Assembly: GCA_947174375.1 (NCBI GenBank)
Contig: CAMWIS010000072.1
Span: 1 to 8,161, forward strand
Source of the DNA: an uncultured Bacteroidales bacterium
GTDB lineage: Bacteria; Bacteroidota; Bacteroidia; Bacteroidales; P3
Length of the DNA: 8,161 nucleotides
Reading direction: 5' to 3'
Part shown: positions 5,070 to 8,161 of the stretch, one piece after another
How positions within the stretch are numbered: position 1 is the first letter of the stretch
How the letters are laid out: each line of letters opens with the position of its first letter
Made by a program: the position numbers and the translations under genes
The notes under the pieces: generated by a model
What the model saw: the letters and a program-made list of their open reading frames with translations, nothing else
Databases searched by the model: none
Told to the model about the DNA's origin: nothing

Positions 5070-5834
5070 ATGATTTTCAGAGATCATCCCACCCCGCTGG
5101 CCAACTTCCTATTACGGTTGGAACAGGCGCCCGACGCCTTGCAGGAAGCCGTCGTCGCACAGCTCAAGCCGCTGATTAAGGACGACCGCCTGCAAAAGAT
5201 GGAACAGGTGCTGTCGCGACGCACCCAGGCGCTGACCGTGCTTATCGAGAACGTCTATCAGCCGCAGAACGCCAGCGCGGTGCTCCGGACCGCCGAAGCC
5301 ATCGGCCTGCAATCCGTCTATATCGTGGAGAAAGACCACCGCTACGACGTATCGCCGCAGGTGGTCATGGGCGCCGACAAATGGCTCGACCTCCACTATG
5401 CGCCGGGCGAAGACACCTGCGCCGACAATACGCTGGCGCATTACGCCTTGCTCCGGAAACGGGGCTACCGTATCGCGGCCACGTGCTGGACGGAAGACGC
5501 CGTGCCCATCCAGGAACTCGATCTCTCCACCCCCCTGGCCCTGGCGTTCGGCACCGAACTGACGGGGCTGAGCCAAACCGCCATAGAGGCGGCCGACATC
5601 CGCACCTACATCCCAATGTACGGCTTTACGAAGAGTTTCAATATCTCGGTGGCCGCCGCGCTCTGCCTGCACTACCTGCGCCCCGAAATGGAAAGACGGC
5701 ATCCGCAACTCTTGCCGCTCAAACCCCAAACCTACCGCCGCGTCCTCGTGCAATGGATGGCGGCCTCGCTCCGCCTCGGCGAAGACCTGCTCAAACCCTA
5801 TTTCCAACATCCCGATTTGCCCACGCTGTCATGA
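5070..5834 (+). CDS. trmH: TrmH-family (SpoU) tRNA 2'-O-ribose methyltransferase
   Basis: A 254-residue SPOUT-class methyltransferase. TrmH uses S-adenosylmethionine to methylate the ribose of G18 in the tRNA D-loop; it acts as a knotted dimer in the cytoplasm. Motif 1 is QNASAVLRTAEAIG, with Asn67 and the catalytic-type Arg73. Motif 2 is AFGTELTGLS (Glu163). Motif 3 is IPMYGFTKSFNISVAAAL (181-198), with Asn191. The preceding MEQVLSRRTQALTVLIENVY resembles the N-terminal segment of TrmH more than that of the rRNA enzyme RlmB. About 40 residues lie before it. The ATG at 5070 was chosen because the frame is family-like from there; the next in-frame ATG (5199) would cut into the conserved N-terminal segment. 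No ribosome-binding site is visible, and the ATG follows the HU terminator by 6 bases. The 3' end overlaps rseC by ATGA. The exact target nucleotide is inferred. Confidence 0.85.
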   Translation: MIFRDHPTPLANFLLRLEQAPDALQEAVVAQLKPLIKDDRLQKMEQVLSRRTQALTVLIENVYQPQNASAVLRTAEAIGLQSVYIVEKDHRYDVSPQVVMGADKWLDLHYAPGEDTCADNTLAHYALLRKRGYRIAATCWTEDAVPIQELDLSTPLALAFGTELTGLSQTAIEAADIRTYIPMYGFTKSFNISVAAALCLHYLRPEMERRHPQLLPLKPQTYRRVLVQWMAASLRLGEDLLKPYFQHPDLPTLS

Positions 5835-6244
5835 TAGAACACGAAGTCAGTATCTTATCGGTTGACCCGACCCGACATACGCTGCGCGTGCACCTCGTTT
5901 CGCAAAGCGCGTGCGCCGGTTGCTCGGCACGCAAAGCCTGCGCCATGCAGGAAAGCCAAGACAAGGAATGGACGGTGGAATACCCGGCCGATGAATCCTA
6001 TGCGGTCGGCCAACGGGCCATTTTGGTCATCAGCGAGAAAAACGGCTTCAAGGCCGTGGCCTTGGCCTACGTCCTGCCGTTCGTCTGCCTCGTCGGCCTT
6101 ATGTTCGGATTGTCGTATTTTACGCGGAACGAACTGTTGATGGGCGGTGCGGCCTTAGGCGGCGTCGCGCTCTACTTCACCGCATTGGCCTTTCTCCGAA
6201 AACGGCTGAGCCGCAGCCTACGCTACGGCATAAAGGCGGCGTAG
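5831..6244 (+). CDS. rseC: SoxR-reducing system / RseC-family membrane protein
   Basis: A 137-residue product. The N-terminal domain holds the RseC cysteine motif CxxCxxxxxC (Cys28, Cys31, Cys37, in SACAGCSARKACAM), followed by EYPADESYAVGQRAILVI. Two membrane segments follow at about 75-97 and 103-122, and a basic tail ends the protein. RseC proteins help keep the SoxR [2Fe-2S] sensor reduced in E. coli together with Rsx/Rnf, and probably carry metal or redox cysteines. In Bacteroidota the gene commonly precedes the rnf genes; here it follows trmH with a 4-base ATGA overlap and is met by a convergent gene, so any rnf cluster lies elsewhere. The ATG at 5831 is supported by the overlap and by the family N-terminus; longer in-frame extension only reads trmH out of frame. 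Its last 27 bases overlap the opposite-strand vWA gene. Confidence 0.9.
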   Translation: MIEHEVSILSVDPTRHTLRVHLVSQSACAGCSARKACAMQESQDKEWTVEYPADESYAVGQRAILVISEKNGFKAVALAYVLPFVCLVGLMFGLSYFTRNELLMGGAALGGVALYFTALAFLRKRLSRSLRYGIKAA

Positions 6245-8161
6245 CGCATATTCCGCGCCCATCAGGGTCAAGATTCCCAATAACCACCATAAGCTTTGAT
6301 TGAGCGGCCGGCTTTCGGTACGCACGTGCGTCTGCGGTTGCAGCGCGGCGTTCTCCGCCAACTGTCGGTTGATGTGCCGCAGGATGCGCCGCAACTGTGC
6401 GCGGTCGTGCCCGTCCCAATCATAGGCCGTGCCGCCGTAATGCGCGGCCAAACGCCGCATCCCGTCCCTGTCGGCCGGCAGGTCGGGCTGTTCGACCGAA
6501 GCCGCCCCCACGCGGAAATAGCCCTGCCGCCGCGCCGTCCTGTCGCCATACGTGGCCGCAACGGTATAGGTATAGGGGCCGGGCGGCAGAAAGTCGGCCG
6601 AAAGCCGATACGCGCCGCCGGTCGGAACAAACGCCAGCCGATAGACCTGGCCGCTGCTGTCGCGCAACTCCGCCTGCACGTCGGCATCCTGCACGCCCCA
6701 GCCGCCCGCATCGTACAGACTCGCCTGCATCTCAACGGGCATCCCCTGCCCGTAAAACGGTTCCGCCTGCACCTGCAAGGCTTCGGCCACTTCCCGAACG
6801 GCCAACAGGCGGACGCTCTGCCGTATCAAGCCATCGAAAAGGCGACTGTTGCCGGTTTCGGACTGTTCCCAAAGCCGCCAACGCCAAAGCCCCTGCCCCG
6901 TCAGCACGCCGATGCGGCGGCCTCCCTGCAGGTTGAACCACCAAAGCGGCGCCGACGTTTCCAACTGCGCCACCCGCCCGTACAGCAACGTTGAGCCCTG
7001 CGCCGTCTCCAAGCCGAGCGGCGCATACAGGGGCGGCAGTTGGCCCACGAGGGCCGCACCCTCCACGCGGAAGTCGCTGAAATCGCGCCGATAGGCCGCC
7101 CCCACCTCGGCGAACACGGGGTGCAACGGCAGTTCCAGGCCGGTGTTGAGGCGGTTGAATGCCGACGCCGACGTCTGCGGCGTAAGGACGAACCAGACGG
7201 GCTTTTCCCGCACCAGCCGCTGCAAGGCCTGCATGGCCGCCGGATTCAGGCCGTCGGCCGCCGTCGGGCAACCGTAAAGCACCCACAGGTCGGCCGAAAG
7301 ACTGTCGAACAAGGCGGGCGAAAACGGATGCACCGTCAGTTCATGGCGGCCGTCGCCCGAGAGCGCGCGGCGGATGGCGCCCACGTCCGGATGCGTCTCG
7401 GCGGTCAGCACGCGCACGCTCGTTTTCTCGTTCAACACCTGTATATAAAACGTGCGGCGGTTATTGTCGGTATGCCGTTCATCCGCCGCGCCCGTCAGAC
7501 ACATTTCATAAACCTGAAGGCCCGTATCCGTCGCCGGCAGATAGAGTTCCATGCCCGAAGCGAGGGCGGCCGCATCCACGCGCTCGCGCAGCAACAGCCG
7601 GCCGTCCTGCCGGATTTCCAACTGCGGCCATGCGCCCGCCCCATCGCGCCAGGCGCCGCCCGACGCATCGCGATAGCCCACATACACTTTGAGCGGGAAC
7701 TCCGCGCCGCGGTACGTATAGGCGTTCTGCTCCCAACGCGCGATATACCAGTCGTCGGCCGCCGTCGTATCGCCCGTGCAGATGGTGAATACGGGCGCGG
7801 CGACTACGGTTTCCAACGGATCCGCCCCGTGGTTGTAATGGCCGTCGCTCAGCAGGATGACCGCCCCATTGCGGCCTTCGAGCCAGCGGGCGCCGTGGGA
7901 GAGCACGTCCGAAAAGTCGGTATAGGCGTCGTCGAAAGCCACGGCCTCCGTCCAAGCGGCCGCCGCATCCCGCCCCGCGGCCAAACGGCGCGTGTGCGTG
8001 CCGAAGGCACAGGGCCGCCACTCGGCCTTCGGCCCCGTGGCGGCCTGCGATTCGGCGGCCACAATGGCCAAAGCCCCGGCCCGTGCCGCCGAATCGCCCC
8101 ACGCGCCCCGCCTCGAAGCCGAAGCGTCTATGGCCAGCACCACGAGCGGCGGCTCCGTCTC
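6218..8161 (-). CDS. von Willebrand factor A-domain membrane protein, 5' end cut by window edge
   Basis: The frame is open to the right edge and gives the last 647 residues of a larger protein. The visible part begins in a vWA domain with a complete-looking MIDAS metal site: PLVVLAIDASAS (Asp12, Ser14, Ser16), Thr81 in YTDFSDVLS, and Asp106 in VILLSDGHYNHG. After it come mostly beta-rich segments (about 125-220), an alpha/beta region with VLYGCPTAADG and VREKPVWFVLTP, and a further beta domain near 480-570. A hydrophobic segment at about 622-640 (SLWWLLGILTLMGAEYAL) is followed by RR, giving a membrane anchor with a tiny cytoplasmic tail. This layout matches the roughly 700-residue vWA membrane proteins of Bacteroidota, whose N-terminus usually has one or two membrane segments; those would lie beyond the edge. 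The likely role is metal-dependent protein binding in the envelope; the partner is unknown. Its 3' end overlaps rseC. Confidence 0.85.
   Translation of the reverse strand, partial: ETEPPLVVLAIDASASRRGAWGDSAARAGALAIVAAESQAATGPKAEWRPCAFGTHTRRLAAGRDAAAAWTEAVAFDDAYTDFSDVLSHGARWLEGRNGAVILLSDGHYNHGADPLETVVAAPVFTICTGDTTAADDWYIARWEQNAYTYRGAEFPLKVYVGYRDASGGAWRDGAGAWPQLEIRQDGRLLLRERVDAAALASGMELYLPATDTGLQVYEMCLTGAADERHTDNNRRTFYIQVLNEKTSVRVLTAETHPDVGAIRRALSGDGRHELTVHPFSPALFDSLSADLWVLYGCPTAADGLNPAAMQALQRLVREKPVWFVLTPQTSASAFNRLNTGLELPLHPVFAEVGAAYRRDFSDFRVEGAALVGQLPPLYAPLGLETAQGSTLLYGRVAQLETSAPLWWFNLQGGRRIGVLTGQGLWRWRLWEQSETGNSRLFDGLIRQSVRLLAVREVAEALQVQAEPFYGQGMPVEMQASLYDAGGWGVQDADVQAELRDSSGQVYRLAFVPTGGAYRLSADFLPPGPYTYTVAATYGDRTARRQGYFRVGAASVEQPDLPADRDGMRRLAAHYGGTAYDWDGHDRAQLRRILRHINRQLAENAALQPQTHVRTESRPLNQSLWWLLGILTLMGAEYALRRLYAVA

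Noticed and set aside
5112..5810. Minus-strand open frame of 232 codons opposite trmH
   Set aside because: The opposite strand carries clear SPOUT motifs, and the antisense product is low-complexity Gly/Arg/Val-rich.
6296..6994. Plus-strand open frames opposite the vWA gene
   Set aside because: Arg/Pro-rich products without motifs, while the minus strand encodes the conserved C-terminal anchor and beta domains.

Overview
The window looks like chromosomal DNA from a GC-rich member of the Bacteroidota, probably order Bacteroidales. Three things point there: Bacteroidota-type promoters (TTG, 19-22 bases, then TAnnTTTG), A/T-rich leaders without clear Shine-Dalgarno sequences, and a lipoprotein with an acidic stretch just after its lipobox cysteine. 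An Alistipes/Rikenellaceae-like genome would fit the high G+C, but that is a guess.

Layout from left to right. (1) Positions 1-827, minus strand: a lipoprotein with a formylglycine-generating-enzyme-like (FGE-sulfatase) domain, cut by the left edge. (2) Positions 828-1236: a 409-base gap without a convincing gene, holding a candidate promoter, an AT-rich palindrome, a short GTTCGGC repeat cluster and two hairpins. (3) Positions 1237-2166, minus strand: a TatD-family metallohydrolase, divergent from the next operon across a compact 126-base promoter region. (4) Positions 2293-3487, plus strand: a membrane-anchored TPR protein followed 4 bases later by ribH (lumazine synthase), closed by a hairpin. 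(5) Positions 3586-4617: fmt, methionyl-tRNA formyltransferase. (6) Positions 4737-5009: an HU-type DNA-binding protein with its own promoter and a strong terminator. (7) Positions 5070-6244: trmH and rseC, overlapping by ATGA and beginning only 6 bases after the HU terminator. (8) Positions 6218-8161, minus strand: a von Willebrand factor A (MIDAS) membrane protein, cut by the right edge, whose 3' end overlaps rseC by 27 bases.

Most of this is housekeeping: riboflavin synthesis, initiator-tRNA formylation, nucleoid structure, tRNA methylation and redox maintenance. The genes do not form one pathway. The envelope proteins at the two ends are the accessory-looking parts. I see no mobile element, CRISPR array, tRNA, rRNA, toxin-antitoxin or defence system, and nothing that amounts to a clearly new system. 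The leads most worth a second look are regulatory and evolutionary: the leader of the FGE-like lipoprotein, the HU terminator abutting trmH, the shared divergent promoter region, and an abrupt AT-rich segment inside the 3' third of fmt.
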